Assembly (NCBI GenBank): GCA_958510825.1
Contig: OY294044.1
Location: 74,570,895 to 74,634,894, forward strand
Origin: Brachypterus glaber
Taxonomy: Eukaryota > Arthropoda > Insecta > Coleoptera > Kateretidae
DNA: 64,000 nt
Reading direction: 5' to 3'
Below the pieces are notes generated by a model that did not search any database, was not told where the DNA came from, and saw only the letters and a program-made list of their open reading frames with translations. Both the position numbers and the translations under genes were made by a program. Below, piece after piece: positions 53,478 to 63,840 of the stretch; position 1 is the first letter of the stretch; every line of letters begins with the position of its first letter.

Positions 53478-53814
53478 TTTTATAGAGTGATTCCATAAAA
53501 AAATGATTTTTTAAATTGCCACACATATAAATGTCAAAACCATTATTAATAAAATACGATTTTAACTCCTTGGTAGTGAGAAAAACGTGAGAAATACTTT
53601 TTTTCTGTCTTCGGTTTTATGAACCTCAGCTCCGCTTCGGTCCACGAAATACGACCTCATACAGAAAAATTCACTTACTTCTACTAGGAGCGCAAATAAC
53701 TAATTCTAGCTGTGAAGAATGTAATAAGTACCCCCAAATTCTTTTTAAATATAGTTTTTCTATTTTTCGATTCTTATAAGCTCATAATCACACGCATTTT
53801 GCTTGTTCTTATAG

Positions 53815-54300
53815 GCCCAGAGGTCTCTACTTTTTTTTCTTTTGGGTTGGAAACAGACAAAAGTCTATCTATCTTGACGTTTGCCGTTCAATTGTGAACG
53901 ACGCGTCGTTTTAAAGTTTAAGTTTCTACAAAATTTTGTGATTAGGTTATGTTTTACCGTGTTAAAATTGTGGCTTGGTTACTTGCAGTGGAAAAGAGAA
54001 GAAATGACTAAAATATATCAAAATAAAATTCGTTCTTAGAAATTTAAACATGGCGAAAACTGTAATGCCAATTCGAAACAAAAATCCCTAAATCAGTTAT
54101 CAATTTAAATGTAAGTTTTTTAAAATTTTAGAGCAAAATAGAAAAAATTGTATAAAGCACTCGTTTCATAACACGTTTTTAGCGCACTAGTACTTTAGAA
54201 AACTCACCGCAAGCGGCTCGTTTTCTAAACTTGTACTCGTGCGCTAAAAACGTATGTTATGAAACTAGTACTTTAATATACTATTTTCTATTTTGCATTC
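53815..54300 (+). repeat. Family Z repeat, unit 1
   Basis: Starts GAGGTCTCTACTTTTTTTTC, TTTTGGGTTGGAAACAGACA; then GACGTTTGCCGTTCAATTGT, TAAACATGGCGAAAACTGTA, GAGCAAAATAGAAAAAATTG, and ends in the palindrome 54155-54285. Unit 2 follows head to tail at 54328. A third copy lies inverted at 63365-63745. Confidence 0.6.
54155..54285. repeat. Palindrome at the end of family Z
   Basis: AAGCACTCGTTTCATAACAC, GTTTTTAGCGCACTAGTACT and TTTAGAAAACTC pair with the following TCGTTTTCTAAACTTGTACT, CGTGCGCTAAAAACGTATGT, TATGAAACTAGTAC around the centre CCGCAAGCGG (54210-54219). The copy at 55280-55375 keeps only the left half plus the centre; the copy at 63375-63455 is palindromic again. Confidence 0.75.
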
Positions 54301-54615
54301 ATTTTAAGTGTTCTCATACGCCCATAAGAGGTCTCTACTTTTTTTTCTTTTGGGTTGGCAACAGACAAAACTTATCGCTTGACGTTTTCCGTGCAAATGT
54401 CAAAGTCGCTTTAAGCTACGTTTACAGTTCGGCGTTTGTAGCCGGCGTGAGCGCGTTTAGCGATCTGATTGGTTGTATTCCCCTGTCTTTTTAACCCCAC
54501 TTTTCTGCCAACAACACTTGTCGCTGAAGTTAAAATATTTGAACTACACTGCTTTTCGACGCGATGTTTTGTCAGGTTAGGTTTTCGGATATGTTTTTGG
54601 TTTTTTATTTTTATA

Positions 54616-54709
54616 ATGAGTAGCGAACTTGTGAATCTGAAAAGCCCTATTTCGGGCAACGTTTATCAAATTCACCTTGATGCTGCAGAAATTGAAGAAT
54701 TGAATACAA
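54616..54709 (+). CDS. Possible first coding exon inside the Harbinger-type element
   Basis: ATG at 54616 (TTATAATGAG) starts a protein-like segment: MSSELVNLKSPISGNVYQIH, then LDAAEIEELNT. At 54710 the sequence reads ACAA|GTAAGT, a strong insect 5' splice site; beyond it the frame continues to 54831 with less protein-like composition. So the natural product may be exon 1 of a spliced gene. I do not recognise the domain. In two-gene Harbinger elements the second gene encodes a Myb/SANT- or MADF-like partner, which is one hypothesis; capture of a host exon is another. Confidence 0.35.
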
Positions 54710-54860
54710 GTAAGTTTATAAATTACCCTAGAACAATACAATTTACAGTCATTACCTGGCATTTTACACAAATCTTACAAATTTGTGAGAAATATGATAT
54801 GGGACGCATCTACAAAAAACACAAACATTAAAACATGAAATTGTTAAAAAACCATTATTT

Positions 54861-54944
54861 TTACCTTCTTAGTCTTCTTTTTTTCCTAAGGCTCTGTATT
54901 TTTCTCCACATCCAATAATAAGTTGTAATTAGCTGTTTATTCAT
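54861..54944 (-). CDS. Possible N-terminal exon of a Harbinger transposase
   Basis: Minus-strand ATG at 54944 gives MNKQLITTYYWMWRKIQSLR followed by KKRRLRR and a stop. Harbinger (HARBI1-like) transposases commonly begin with a short hydrophobic/aromatic helix followed by a run of Arg/Lys before a WV.P motif. At the end of the Arg run the DNA reads AGAAG|GTAAAAAT, a plausible splice donor, so translation may not end at the stop. The catalytic DDE region is absent. Identification rests on 27 residues only. Confidence 0.35.
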   Translation of the reverse strand: MNKQLITTYYWMWRKIQSLRKKRRLRR

Positions 54945-55375
54945 TATTAAAAGTATGTTTTGCGGCAGAACTTCTGCTAGTAATTAAAACAAACATAACC
55001 TATATAAACGCCGGGCGTTGAAGTTAAAACTGAGTTACAGAATAGTGGGGATGTGCTGCCGGCGGCAAACGCCGAACTGTAAACGTAGCTTTAGAATTTA
55101 ATTTTCTACAAAATTTACAAAATCTAAAAACAAGAAGACATGACCATAAATTATATCAAGATAATATTTACCTTAGAATTTTAAACATGGCGAAAACTGT
55201 AATGCCAACCCGAAAGAAAAAATCTCTAAATCAGTCATCCATTTAAATGTAACTTTTTAAAATTTTAGAGCAAAATAGAAAAAATTGTGTAAAGCACTCG
55301 TTTCATAACACGTTTTTAGCGCACAAGTGCAAGAAAACGAGCCGCTTGCGGCGAGTTTTCTAAACTACTATCAAG

Positions 55376-55985
55376 TAGGCTGATTTTAAGTTTTATCCGA
55401 AATGCAAATCGACATAATGTCACTTTCTCTCGAAATAAAAATTAAAAGAAAAGCATGTAAAAATTGTTCAAAACTGATTTTTTGTAAAAAAAATATCATT
55501 GGATAACAGATAATGCATGCAAGTAGCATAAAATATACGAATATTTAGTTCTAGATTTAATTTTATAATAACAATAACAAAAAAATTTGACAGATGATTG
55601 GTTTTTACTTTGCAAGTGATAAAGTAAAAGCCACGCGTGGGTTATTTGCAAGTTTCTCTGTTTAAAACGAAGCTAGTAATTGTCTTATTACGTTTAGGTG
55701 GACAAATAAATTTTACGTTTTAATTTCACTTTTATAAATCTTATTGATGTTTATTTTGTTGGATCGTGCAAAAAGCGTAATACGGCATCACGGCCATTAA
55801 GGGCTTTACCGGTTTCGGATAGTATTGTAGATATCGACTTGGTCTCAATCTCCAAAATAATCCTCAACCGGTAAAATGCACTTACTGCCCTTAATACTTA
55901 AATAACTATTTCGTTCTGGAGATACTTATTCAGTATGGCACATCAGAATTTGTCTGCTTGTAAAAGAGGTAATTTTTATACTTTA
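55376..55985. other. Intergenic; partial M2 repeat at 55612-55700
   Basis: AAAGTAAAAGCCACGCGTGG and AAGCTAGTAATTGTCTTATT (55622-55696) match the right part of M2 (25786, 32128). Elsewhere no signal. Confidence 0.4.
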
Positions 55986-55989
55986 AAAA

Positions 55990-56630
55990 TAGTGCTTTTC
56001 GTCTTGTAAAAACGTCGTATCTCAAAAAAGACAACTTTACAGGAATGAGAAATAACTCTTTCTAGCATTATTCATAGGTTGAAAATGTACTTTTTTAATA
56101 TAAACTTAATACATTTTTAATGATTAACTTCCTTAAATCATTTTATTGTGTATAAAATAAATAAATACAAATAAAAACCTAATGATTATAGATACGACAT
56201 TTTAATGCTCAAAATTAATAAATTTTTTTAAGATACGAGCTTTGAAACATTATTATATTAATATTTTAACAAAATATAATTAATTATTATAATAATATTA
56301 TTAATTATTGAAACGTTTGGACTTCCAAAAGTTTTATAACATGCTCATAAGATGTCAAAAAAGCGTTGCCAATTGCAAAAAGTGCGTTTCAAAATAGTCA
56401 GTTAACTAGAATTAAGAGATACGAGGTTTAAAAATTTATTAATTTATAATCATCTAAGATACGACGTTACTGTTTTGCTTATATTTTTGTAATTAAAAAA
56501 AAATAGCAGACGAAACTTATTTTTTAGATGTAAATTGATAATATAAAGCGTTTAAGTCCAAAATCTCAAAATCGAAAAAAATTGAGATACGACGTCCTGA
56601 AATTTACAAGACGTTTTGTCTTTCGGATGC
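55990..56630. mobile_element. Decayed inverted-repeat element with AGATACGAC words
   Basis: Left TTTTCGTCTTGTAAAAACGT then CGTATCTCAA (55998-56026) and right TTGAGATACGACGTCCTGAA then TTACAAGACGTTTTGTC (56582-56618) are inverted. Between them AGATACGA(C/G) recurs at about 56187, 56231, 56427 and 56457. Ends not exactly defined. Confidence 0.5.
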
Positions 56631-57136
56631 CAAAGCCTTTCCTCCTCGATAAATTAAAATTACTTTTTTTTTCAGAATTTTGATATTTTTCCTTGCTCAC
56701 GCGATATTCAAGGTAGGCATTTAAAAAAAAACAGTAGAAAAATAATTGTAATTTATACGTAAAAGTTAGCCAGCATTAAATTTATTTTATATTCATATTA
56801 TTTATTAATAAATTTAATTTATATGTATTTTATTTATTTGTAAATAGGGCAAAGGAAAATAAAGCTAACAAAAAAAATATTTTTATGCTTTTAATTTAAA
56901 TACATTTTATTTAAATCAGATTGTCTTTAAAGTAATGTTAAAATAATTTTAAAATCACAATTTATGATTGTTCAAATTTAGATTAGATATATTGGTCTAT
57001 TTAATACCTAAAATATACCGGGTGATTCAAAAATAAGGTAAAAAATTTAGGGTCGATTCTATCTAAAAATATGAAAAAAAAGATCTAAGATCATCAGGTA
57101 TTTTAATACTTAAAAGACACAAGCCAAAAAGATATA
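56631..57136. other. Intergenic; one isolated CCGGGTG terminus
   Basis: TA|CCGGGTGATTCAAAAATAAG at 57015-57036 is a left end of the same terminal type as 9656, but its partner was not found before the fold-back at 57137. No gene. Confidence 0.4.
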
Positions 57137-58597
57137 CACGGTGTTCTAGAAGAACTTTTAAATGACATGACAACTTCCATTTTTTTTTCTTTTTGAAATT
57201 TGTTATATGAGCTCTAATTAAAAAAATAAGACCAAAATTTTAAAAATCGTTAGAGCCGTTTTTGAAAAAAATGTGTTTTTTGTAAAATATCTTTGATATA
57301 TCACGCTAACATACTCAGTTTGCCCTCGATGTCTCGGATTTTGACCAAACTTGGCTGGGTGTCCCACCAAGTTCTTGAAAAAGCTTATCTCCGTTATTTG
57401 AAAAGGTATAAAAATTTGCAAAAAATAGCATTAAATCAAAGCCAAAGATGATTTTACTGGCTTATTCAAAACCGCCCCTTGCTTACCCACTCCTTTGAAA
57501 CTACCCCCATCTTCTGTTTTTCAAATAGCACCCCCTAATTCTTATTAAAGACTATGTAAGTGCACTTTATTCTGAATTCAACCATTTATTATAAGTGGTA
57601 TCTTAGATTTTAAGGGTCTCCAAATAACAATTATTATTTATTATTAGAAGGGTGGTATTTAAAACAAAATTGCGGGTAGTTCCAGAAGTGTGGGTTGTTA
57701 TGAGTTGGTTTTGAATATATTAATCAATTTTCTTTTGGGTACAATTTAACGTAAGTTTTTGGAAAATTTTCTGGTTAAATTTAAAATGAAATGTGATTTC
57801 ATATTCTTTAGTAAAATAGGGGCGTGGTATTTAAAAAACTAGATGGAGGTGGTTCCAAGAGGGGGGGTTAATAAGGGGTAGTTTTGCATATGTCAGTAAA
57901 TTCTACTTTGACTCCAATTTAATTTAAATTTTTTTTTAAACTTTTTTATATTTTTAAATAACGGAGATATAGCCTGTCTAAAACCTGGTGAGACATTATT
58001 AATGCTAAATAATAATTGTTATTGAAAGCCCCTTAAAAGAATAAGGTACTATTTATAATACATGGTTTAATTCAAAATGAAATGTAATTTCATATTCTTA
58101 GATAAAAATGGGGGTGGGAGGTGTTATTTGAAAATCAGCGAGTTGGGTGGTTACAAGGGAGTGAGTAAGCAATTGAGGGGGGGGGGGAGTTGAATAAGTC
58201 AATAAAATCTTCTTTGGCTCCCATTTAACGCTATTTTTTACAAAAAATTTACCTTTTCAAATAACGGAGATATAACTTGTCAAGAACCTGGTTGGTGAGT
58301 CACCCCGTATCGTGAACAGATGAACCGTTTTGAAAAAAAAATTGGATGGAGTGCTTAGGTACCATAGTGGTACCACTATGCTAAGTTTGGTCAAAATCCG
58401 AGCTATCGAGGGCTACCCGAGTATGTTAGCGTGAAATATCAGAGATATTTTCTAAAAAACACATTTTTTTCAAAAACGGCTCTAACGATTCTTAAAATTT
58501 TGGTCTTATTTTTTTAATTAGAGCTCATATAACAAATTTCAAATAGAAAAAAAATGGAAGTTGTCATGTCATTTAAAAGTTCTTCTAGAACAGCGTG
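57137..58597. mobile_element. 1.46-kb fold-back with internal ~300-bp units
   Basis: CACGGTGTTCTAGAAGAACT (57137) and the inverse of CACGCTGTTCTAGAAGAACT (58597), TA on both sides. The arms share GAAATTTGTTATATGAGCTC, GCCGTTTTTGAAAAAAATGT, CACGCTAACATACTC. Inside, AAATAACGGAGATATA is found at 57959 and 58257 and inverted at ~57388, marking units of about 300 bp with G-rich GGGGGTGG parts. No ORF. Confidence 0.82.
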
Positions 58598-58607
58598 TAT
58601 AATTATG

Positions 58608-58672
58608 TATAGCACAAACAGTTCTTAATAGATTACATAATATGTAATCTATTAAAATCTAATTGTGCTATA
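58608..58672. repeat. Hairpin with perfect TAATAGATTACAT palindrome
   Basis: TATAGCACAA ... TTGTGCTATA outer arms and the palindrome TAATAGATTACATA/TATGTAATCTATTA in the middle (58626-58654). It directly follows the fold-back's TA. Confidence 0.7.
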
Positions 58673-58695
58673 GAGTTTAATTTTTGTTCTTAAGA

Positions 58696-59116
58696 CCACT
58701 TTACACGGAGCAATTTGTACGCAAGTTTGATGCTATGCAAATTTGCTGCCAGATATAGCAGTGCTGCCAACCAGACAATTTTGACGTGTCTCTGCGTTTG
58801 TTGACAAAAACATAACCTAGCATTTGCTTTTTAGTTAGACAGACTGACCTATTATTAATAATAATAATTATTAACATGTGCAGTTGCTACTATATTAGTA
58901 AAATGAAATCGATTTGGTAACTTTTTTCCAGGTTGGTACCACGAAAATAACCATAAAACTTGCGTGAAGATCGCCGAAAAATAGGACATGTTCTAAATAA
59001 TTTGATGGCACGAAAATGGCCCCAAAACTTGCCTGGGCATGCGTAGTCACTGAATCATTCTTGCAACAAACTTGCATAGCATCAAACTTCCGCACAAATT
59101 GCTCCGTGTAAAGTGG
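58696..59116. mobile_element. MITE with CCACTTTACACGGAGC TIRs (421 bp)
   Basis: CCACTTTACACGGAGCAATT at 58696 and the inverse ending 59116; the TIRs continue with GTTTGATGCTATGCAA over ~45 bp. The flanks TTAAGA and CTTTTAA are themselves partly inverted, so the exact ends and duplication are uncertain. The interior has two similar CCACGAAAATAACCATAAAA / GCACGAAAATGGCCCCAAAA paragraphs (58938, 59008). No coding capacity. Superfamily not assigned. Confidence 0.72.
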
Positions 59117-59950
59117 CTTTTAACACAATAATATGATAATTTACTAGGAGAAAATTTTATCAGACATGTAACATAGATTATATTTTGTTTCCGGTTATAT
59201 TTTGCAACGTTTTTGGGTTTTCATTAAAGGGAATGATTAAAATTATATAGAAAACCAGTGGATATTGAAACAGTATAAAATTAATCGAATTGATTGATAA
59301 AAATGTATTTGCTGGGGGCAAAACATTCACTTTAATGATAAGGATAAAAAACATGAGGTATGCTGTTAGAAGTTTTATCAACTGTTTCTGTATAAAAGCA
59401 TAATAGTAGTTTATGATACAAGGCACTATGGGCCAGGTGGTCAGGTATTTTGGCAAAAAGTCTTTTAAGCAATTTCGATAAAAACAAATATGGCACTGTA
59501 ATCAAGGGTAGTTGAAGTATTAATTATACAAATATTGAGCCTTTGAAATAACTTTTGAGATCAGGGCAATAGCGCGAAATCTAAATTTGTTTTAAGAACT
59601 TCGCTGTTTTACATTTTAATTATAATTTTGAATTAGTAGGTAAGGAATTTTAAAAGTGTTTTATCATGTTTTATATTCTTATAGATGCATAAGTTAAACA
59701 AAATATAATTAGCTGAAAATAGTTTTTGTTCAAATACTACATACTTTTCATAAGATTGCTACTTAGTTTATTAAATGACATTTTAGAAATACACACAAAC
59801 ATGAGTTGGCACAATTTACCACTTTTTTTTATAAAATAGTAATTTAATAATAATTAATAATTACTGTAAAAATGAAGAAAAGTGGGGAAAATTAAGTGAA
59901 AAATGGGTAAGTTTCTCCAAAAAGTTCAGTTAAGGTTATTTATGTATTTT
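59117..59950. other. Intergenic, nothing recognised
   Basis: No gene or transposon end recognised; a minus-strand frame 59456-59178 is hydrophobic and A+T-driven and has no known motif. Confidence 0.35.
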
Positions 59951-59954
59951 AATG

Positions 59955-60130
59955 GTTATTGCTTTCCCATTTTATTTATTTTTGTAAAGCTTTGTATTCG
60001 TGCAAAATATTTTAATTTTTTTTGCGTATTTTTGCAATTTTGAGCAAACAAAAATTGTTGATCGATGGTTCGGCCGGTCGGTGGGTCGGTGGGGGTGTCC
60101 GGGAAATCTTGTAAGTACGATAACTTAACA
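59955..60130 (-). repeat. Family Y 3' end, inverted, with (CGGT)n
   Basis: TATTGCTTTCCCATTTTATT, GTATTCGTGCAAAATATTTT, ATCGATGGTTCGGCCGGTCG, GTGTCCGGGAAATCTTGTAA: the exact inverse order of the family Y end. The element is interrupted at about 60130 (ACTTAAC|ATTCGG) and continues at 60480. Confidence 0.65.
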
Positions 60131-60479
60131 TTCGGGGGGCTAGTGGACTGATCTGGGGGGTGCTAGTTTCAGGACTTTTTCATGCATTGATCTTCTCTAA
60201 CTGGTTGGAGCACCAATATGATATGATGGCTTCTGGCAATGCACTGTGTTGCTAGGGATTTAAGAAAGGGAAAAGGATGGAAACTAATTGTCACTCTAAA
60301 CTATTATCTACTAATGTTTCCATTGAAATGTTATTAAATGTAACTAAATTACATCGAAAACTAACTAATGTTCTGCCGTCGCGTCTAAACTCCGAATTCT
60401 ACCAGCACGCCATGGTGTCAAAATTGAATTAAGCTGCGCAATGCAGTCGATAATCAAACGTCTTTTTTAACGCTCGAAA
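60131..60479. other. Insert between two parts of family Y
   Basis: About 340 bases of less A+T-rich sequence (CTAGTGGACTGATCTGGGGG ... CTGCCGTCGCGTCTAAACTC) that do not belong to family Y. No frame or transposon end was recognised, so its nature is unknown. Confidence 0.4.
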
Positions 60480-60665
60480 TTTAAGGTAAAAGGTCCGAAC
60501 TAAACATAGAGACTTGAAATTTCGCATACAGGTATGTTACGAAAAGTTCTCGCTCGGGATTGTTTTGGTAAAAATTTTGGCTGGGCAAGGGGGGGCAAAA
60601 TACTATATTTTTCACAAAATTATCAAAATTGTAAACCCCTAAATATCTATTTGTATGTTTATTTG
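60480..60665 (-). repeat. Family Y 3' part, inverted (continuation)
   Basis: ACTTGAAATTTCGCATACAG, GTATGTTACGAAAAGTTCTC, GCTCGGGATTGTTTTGGTAA, GGGCAAGGGGGGGCAAAATA: inverse of AACAATCCCGAGCGAGAACT... of the forward copies. Confidence 0.6.
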
Positions 60666-60721
60666 ACAAAAAACAGACTTTCTGCCAAAAAAATCCGATC
60701 CCCTAACCCATAGTGCAAGGA

Positions 60722-61010
60722 CGTTTTTAGGGCGATTACGAGGATTGCCACTTAAGTTCAGAGAGCGAGGTTGATAAGCGTAATCGCCCTAAAAAACAGT
60801 TTTTATCCGTGTATTATGTACTATTTTTTATTCTATTTTAATATTTTATTAAATTCATTTGTATTTTTGACAACAAATTTTAGGTTAGAATTAAAATGTC
60901 AATGTTTAGGTTGAAATTCAAATGTCAATCAATCAACGTCGATTATTTTACTTTTACGGACTAGGCCGAAAAATTAAACTTTTCGTACAGGTTTATTATA
61001 CAAAAAGTAA
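60722..61010. repeat. Hairpin-headed dispersed repeat
   Basis: Hairpin TTTTTAGGGCGATTACG / CGTAATCGCCCTAAAAA (60724-60796), followed by TTTATCCGTGTATTATGTAC, TTTTGACAACAAATTTTAGG, ATGTCAATCAATCAACGTCG, CTAGGCCGAAAAATTAAACT. The right part recurs inverted at 9360-9605; a related small palindrome is at 15380-15466. Confidence 0.6.
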
Positions 61011-61904
61011 CGCTTTTATATACAATCAAATAAAAAATATTTTTTTAGACCAAAAGTAAGTAAATTAGTAATTTTAGAATTTTTTTTACTTTTTTTGGGA
61101 ATATTTTTCATATTTTTTATCTGGATAATTTTTTTACTTTATTTCTGGATCACACTATATTTAACCATTATTAATTTAAAATGTCAGTAACAAACTAAAT
61201 TTCTCTTTTCTAAATTGTTTAAAGTAATTTATGGATTACGTAAAACGAATATGCAGAAGTTTAAAAGAAATTGGCAATTTAAAACCATTTAAGCTAAGTA
61301 GTTCCTTTGAAATCAAATAAATATAATTGAGATTACTTTTAAAGGTTAAAAAAACATTTATGCTTTTGCATACCTAAAAAATTACTACCTATAAATGTGT
61401 TAGAAAAGGACCTGAATATAAATATATAAATCAATAATAAATAGTTCTTTCAAAGCTTAAAAAAATATTAATTTTAAAAAATCAGTTTTTTTCAGAAAAT
61501 GAAAATACCTATAATAATAAAATAAAATTATACGTTAAAGATAAATCTTAAAATTGTAGGTCTCTTTTCAACTGGACCCCTTCATACTCACATAACATAG
61601 AGTAGCCAGATTTTGGTAAAAGATTAATGCTCAAAACTCAAACCATTTACTTTGCTAATAGATTAACTGCTTATTTGTTTTAAACAAGTTTAAACTAGAA
61701 TAGACTTTTCAATAAGAAACTAAGGCACTTAAAAGTAACTTCTACTATACCTCCATTATACTCTATAAATAATCTGATCTTTTTTCTAGCTATAAATTAA
61801 ATTTCATCATCGTTAAACTTAAATATTAAATTGATTAATGCTTATATGCTAATTTGTAGGTATTTACACTAGAATTAACCTGATAAAATTTTAAATATAT
61901 TATT
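61011..61904. other. Intergenic, nothing recognised
   Basis: A+T-rich; only the TTTTTATTCGATTGT-type repeat (inverted, ~61005-61035). Confidence 0.35.
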
Positions 61905-62710
61905 AGGATGGACCTTTTTTTACCTTAAAATTTTTATTTAGGTGTAACTAGAAAGTTCTGAAAATATGAGAGTGATCAAACTTCTCTAAGGGTCCTAATT
62001 GGGCCCCTAAAATTCGTAAATTACCCATAAATCGTAAAATATCGTTTAAAATTATCTGTAATTTTGTATAAGTGAAAAATTTAAAAGGGTTGAAACCTTT
62101 TTTTTTTCTTTTAGGCATACAAAATTATGTGACAAATTTTAACATAATCAAAAGATTCTAACCCGTTCCGAAAACCCGCCAAAGTTGCCCCTAGCACTAA
62201 AATTTATGAATTTCTACCATAGCGCCAAATAAGACCTCCTAGGTTATGTTTTAGTTAAATTATTTTAGTTTTATAAATAATTATTAGAATGCATTAAATA
62301 AGAAAAAATTCAGTCGGATTTGATAGATTTTTAAAATGTTTTTTTTTACCGTTTGACTTAAATTTATGGTAGAAATAAAAATAAATAAATAGAAAGTAGA
62401 AATAAAAATAAATAAATTTTAGTGTTAGGCGGATTTTCGTCATGGTTTAGAATCTTTTAATCATTTTGAAATTTTCCACAAAATTTTGTATGCTCAAAAG
62501 GAAAAAAAATATGTTTTCAAGCCTTTTAAATTTTTGACTTATACAAAAATTTCAGACAATTTTCAACGATTTGTGCCTAATTTATGGATTTTAGTGGCCC
62601 AATTAGGACCCTTAGAGAAGTTATCATAGATCACTCTCATATTTTTAGAAATTTATAGTTACACCTAAATGAACATTTTAAGAAAATAAATAAATATAAG
62701 GTCCACCCCA
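61905..62710. mobile_element. Fold-back element with GGACC ends (~806 bp)
   Basis: AGGATGGACCTT (61905) and the inverse of TGGGGTGGACCTT (62710). Arms share TAGGTGTAACTA, AGAGTGATC, CTCTAAGGGTCCTAATTGGG and CTAACCCGTTCC-/TAGAATCTTTTAATC-type blocks in inverted order; centre near 62300-62400. Flanking duplication is not clear (TAT/CATATTA). No ORF. Confidence 0.65.
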
Positions 62711-62924
62711 ACATATTATATGTGTAAAATTATATCTTTTAAGCAATTACAATGCGGTGGCTTTGGAATATTAGTTATAATATGAGATTTGGAAATTTCA
62801 CTCTAAATGCAAAATACGTAAAATTTTAACAAGTATGTTTTATCAAAACTTGTTTAAAATCAACCACTTTTACAAACTTACTTCTTTAACTATTATGTTT
62901 GTGCCTAATACAATGCAAGTCTAA
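62711..62924. other. Spacer
   Basis: No recognised feature in about 210 bases. Confidence 0.3.
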
Positions 62925-63215
62925 AGTCCGCCCCCCTTAACTTTTGACGTATTTGCATGATGAAATAAACTATTTTTTTTTCATTTGTTTAAAGAAATTT
63001 TAAACCACCAAAAATAGTTCGAAAAAAAATTTAAAAAAATTGGGCAAATAGAGAATTTTATAAGCTTCAAATCGGTGTATCACACGACCTCCTTTCCATT
63101 TAAAAAATGTTTCTCCTTGTCCCTCCGTCTCCATGGTGCCCTCGAAGCATATTAAATTTATACCAAAAAATTATGTTACGGGGGTAGTACTATTAAAAAA
63201 AATAACCCTGTATAT
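62925..63215. mobile_element. Partial MITE M1 copy and an AACCCTG|TA terminus
   Basis: AAAGTCCGCCCCCCTTAACT, AGAGAATTTTATAAGCTTCA, GTATCACACGACCTCCTTTC: inner and right-arm blocks of M1 (3248-3651). It ends in TCCATGGTGCCC; then AAAAATAACCCTG|TA at 63203-63215 is the terminus of another element (compare 46960-46973). Confidence 0.5.
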
Positions 63216-63364
63216 AAAAATAAAACCGCAACGTCCAAACCAAACAATACTCTGCATTTTATTAAAATATTAAAAAAAAAAACTAGCGGTTATTTTGGCA
63301 AAAACATCAAGAAAAAAGGCACTATACCTTCAATGAAATTAAGTATAATAGTATATACAAGTAC

Positions 63365-63745
63365 TAATTTCATAACACCGGTTTTTAGTGCACGAGTACA
63401 ATTTTAAAGTACTAGTCCGCTAAAAATGCATTATGAAACGAGTGCTTTATACTGTTTTTTCTATTTTGCTCTAAAACTTAAAAGAAACATACATTTAAAT
63501 TGATGACTTAAGGGACTTTTCAGTTAGTCCTTAATTGAAAATAAAAAATGATATTTTGATATCTTTTAGTCAGCTCTTCTCTCTGTAATTACATGTTATT
63601 TAGAAAGTCACAATTTTAACTCGCTAAAAATTAACCTAAAAAAACATTTTGTAGAAAATTAAACTTCAAGGCGATGTTGACATTTGCACGGAAGACGTCA
63701 AGCGATATTTATTTGTCCTGTTGCCAACTCAAAAGAAAAAACGTT
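63365..63745 (-). repeat. Family Z repeat, copy 3 (inverted)
   Basis: In inverted order: palindrome TTTCATAACACCGGTTTTTA/TAAAAATGCATTATGAAACG, TTCTATTTTGCTCTAAAACT, TTTTGTAGAAAATTAAACTT, GACATTTGCACGGAAGACGT, TGTTGCCAACTCAAAAGAAA. No Harbinger insertion, so it provides the empty-site comparison for 54414-55090. Confidence 0.6.
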
Positions 63746-63840
63746 CTACTCTACAAGTAAAGCAAAACCGTGGTATTATTAATATGTCCTAAGCCTCCAG
63801 TTACGAGACATGGTTTTCTTTACTTGCATATTTCTTAATA

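Larger units (their letters stand above)
54414..55090. mobile_element. PIF/Harbinger-type element with two exon-like ORFs (677 bp)
   Basis: Perfect TIRs AGCTACGTTTACAGTTCGGC (54414; match continues GTTTG) and the inverse ending 55090, flanked by TTA (54411-54413, 55091-55093). TTA duplication is characteristic of PIF/Harbinger. Unlike the other MITEs here the subterminal DNA is less A+T-rich and has promoter-like features. It keeps a plus-strand ORF beginning at 54616 and a minus-strand ORF beginning at 54944, each ending near a good splice donor. Autonomous Harbinger elements carry a transposase gene and a second DNA-binding-protein gene; this may be an internal deletion derivative with both 5' exons. 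Confidence 0.65.
54328..55375 (+). repeat. Family Z repeat, unit 2, interrupted by a Harbinger-type element
   Basis: GAGGTCTCTACTTTTTTTTC, CTTGACGTTTTCCGTGCAAA, then the insertion 54414-55090, then TTTAATTTTCTACAAAATTT, TAAACATGGCGAAAACTGTA, GCAAAATAGAAAAAATTGTG, GTTTTTAGCGCACAAGTGCA. Removing the insertion and one TTA restores the block order of the other copies. Confidence 0.6.
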
